Positions 63,266 through 64,000 of a DNA stretch of 64,000 nt are shown here, piece by piece. The position numbers and the translations under genes are program-made. The notes beneath the pieces are model-generated. The model saw only the letters and a program-made list of their open reading frames with translations. It had not been told where the DNA came from and did not search any database. The number at the start of each line of letters is the position of its first letter. Position 1 is the stretch's first letter. The stretch spans positions 213,219-277,218 of the forward strand of contig JAGTRS010000001.1 of NCBI GenBank assembly GCA_018262195.1, read 5' to 3'. Source of the stretch: Pseudomonadota bacterium (lineage in GTDB: Bacteria > Pseudomonadota > Gammaproteobacteria > Burkholderiales > Rhodocyclaceae).

Positions 63266-64000
63266 ATGAAGATCGAAACCATTGCCGTCCACGGCGGCTA
63301 CTCGCCTGACCCGACCACCAAGGCCGTGGCCGTGCCGATTTACCAGACGACCTCTTACGCCTTCGACAGCACCCAGCATGGCGCCGACCTGTTCGACCTG
63401 AAGGTCGCCGGCAACATCTACACCCGCATCATGAACCCGACGCAGGATGTGCTCGAAAAGCGCGTCGCCGAGATGGAAGGCGGCATTGCCGCGCTGTGCC
63501 TGGCCTCCGGCATGGCGGCCATTACCGCCGCGATCCAGACCATCGCCGAAGCCGGCGACAACATCGTCACCTCCAGCACCCTGTACGGCGGCACCTACAA
63601 CCTGTTCGCCCATACCCTGCCGCAATACGGCATTGAAGTCCGCTTCGCCGACTATCGCGACCCGCAGGCCTTCGAAAAGCTGATCGACGGCAAGACCAAG
63701 GCGGTGTTCTGCGAATCCGTCGGCAACCCGCTGGGCAATGTCGTCGATTTCGAAAAACTGGCTGAAGTGGCCCACAGGCATGGCGTGCCGGTCATCGTCG
63801 ACAACACGGTGCCCTCGCCCTACCTGTGCCGCCCGTTCGAACACGGTGCCGACATCGTCGTCCATGCGCTGACCAAGTACCTCGGCGGCCACGGCAACTC
63901 CATCGGCGGCATCATCGTCGATAGCGGCAAGTTCCCGTGGGCCGAGCACAAGGCCAAGTTCAAGCGCCTCAACGAGCCGGACGTTTCCTACCACGGCGTC
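63266..64000 (+). CDS. metY: O-acetylhomoserine sulfhydrylase, partial (C-terminus off window)
   Basis: PLP enzyme of the Cys/Met metabolism family that makes homocysteine (or cysteine) from O-acetylated amino acids and sulfide. 245 residues visible of about 430, from the ATG after [55 protein letters not shown] is the opening; [11 protein letters not shown] and the PLP lysine in [13 protein letters not shown] are present. It is 115 bp from mnmC. I see no S-adenosylmethionine riboswitch ahead of it. Confidence 0.92.
   Translation, partial: MKIETIAVHGGYSPDPTTKAVAVPIYQTTSYAFDSTQHGADLFDLKVAGNIYTRIMNPTQDVLEKRVAEMEGGIAALCLASGMAAITAAIQTIAEAGDNIVTSSTLYGGTYNLFAHTLPQYGIEVRFADYRDPQAFEKLIDGKTKAVFCESVGNPLGNVVDFEKLAEVAHRHGVPVIVDNTVPSPYLCRPFEHGADIVVHALTKYLGGHGNSIGGIIVDSGKFPWAEHKAKFKRLNEPDVSYHGV

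Noticed and set aside
1..64000. tRNA or rRNA genes and a tRNA-type integration site
   Set aside because: No cloverleaf-like sequence with a CCA-type end or GTTCGAATC-like arm was recognised by eye; no tyrosine integrase was found.

Overview
The window looks like a Betaproteobacterium of the Rhodocyclales (Dechloromonas/Azonexus type). The right half (about 36.4-64 kb) carries core genes typical of that group: DUF2062, lolC/lolD, a phosphoglycerate-mutase-like gene, recJ, prfB, lysS, mnmC and metY, plus two chemoreceptors, cheW and a NifJ-type pyruvate oxidoreductase that suggests fermentative or anaerobic capability. Species identity is inference from protein style and gene content.

The left half (about 1-36.4 kb) is accessory DNA. 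From left to right it holds: a partial umuC with umuD and a small zinc-ribbon gene behind an SOS box (1-1408); the remains of a type I restriction system, a chimeric hsdS and the 3' tail of hsdM (1501-3224); a Gly-rich secreted protein (3.6 kb); a persulfide/sulfur-type operon of ArsR-rhodanese regulator, periplasmic protein, DsrE protein and methyltransferase (4.0-6.1 kb); a TonB-like protein; two small DNA-binding-type regulators; and a Tn7-like transposition module tnsA-tnsB-tnsC-tniQ followed by a TnsE-like protein with an unusual C-terminus (8.4-15.5 kb). Next come an FNR/DNR-type regulator, a TetR-controlled ABC export operon, two related Cache-domain sensors (a histidine kinase and a diguanylate cyclase) around a MarR regulator, and a Bax-inhibitor-1 protein.

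The last accessory block (29.7-36.1 kb, all minus strand) is a tight seven-gene operon: MESH1-like (p)ppGpp hydrolase, DUF5710-XseA fusion, XseB, HD phosphohydrolase, FrnE-like DsbA, flavin reductase and a SUV3-like RNA helicase. I know no described system with this composition, and it is the best candidate for something new.

The boundary between halves is sharp. comEC is cut off after its GDQRAI motif at about 36,415. The 150 bp just beyond hold three same-orientation copies of a roughly 25-bp motif, the layout of TnsB sites in the distal end of a Tn7-like element. The orientation agrees with the tns operon at 8.4-15.5 kb, so much of the left half may be cargo of one Tn7-like element in comEC. 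The tnsA-proximal end and the 3' part of comEC were not found and would lie left of the window.

Regulatory signals read directly include the SOS box, an ArsR-type operator, an FNR/DNR box, a TetR-type palindrome, a hairpin over the TnsE-like start, a c-di-GMP-I riboswitch with promoter at 48.7-48.9 kb, and the prfB programmed frameshift. Two families of roughly 100-120 bp non-coding dispersed repeats sit in the long intergenic gaps of the accessory region.
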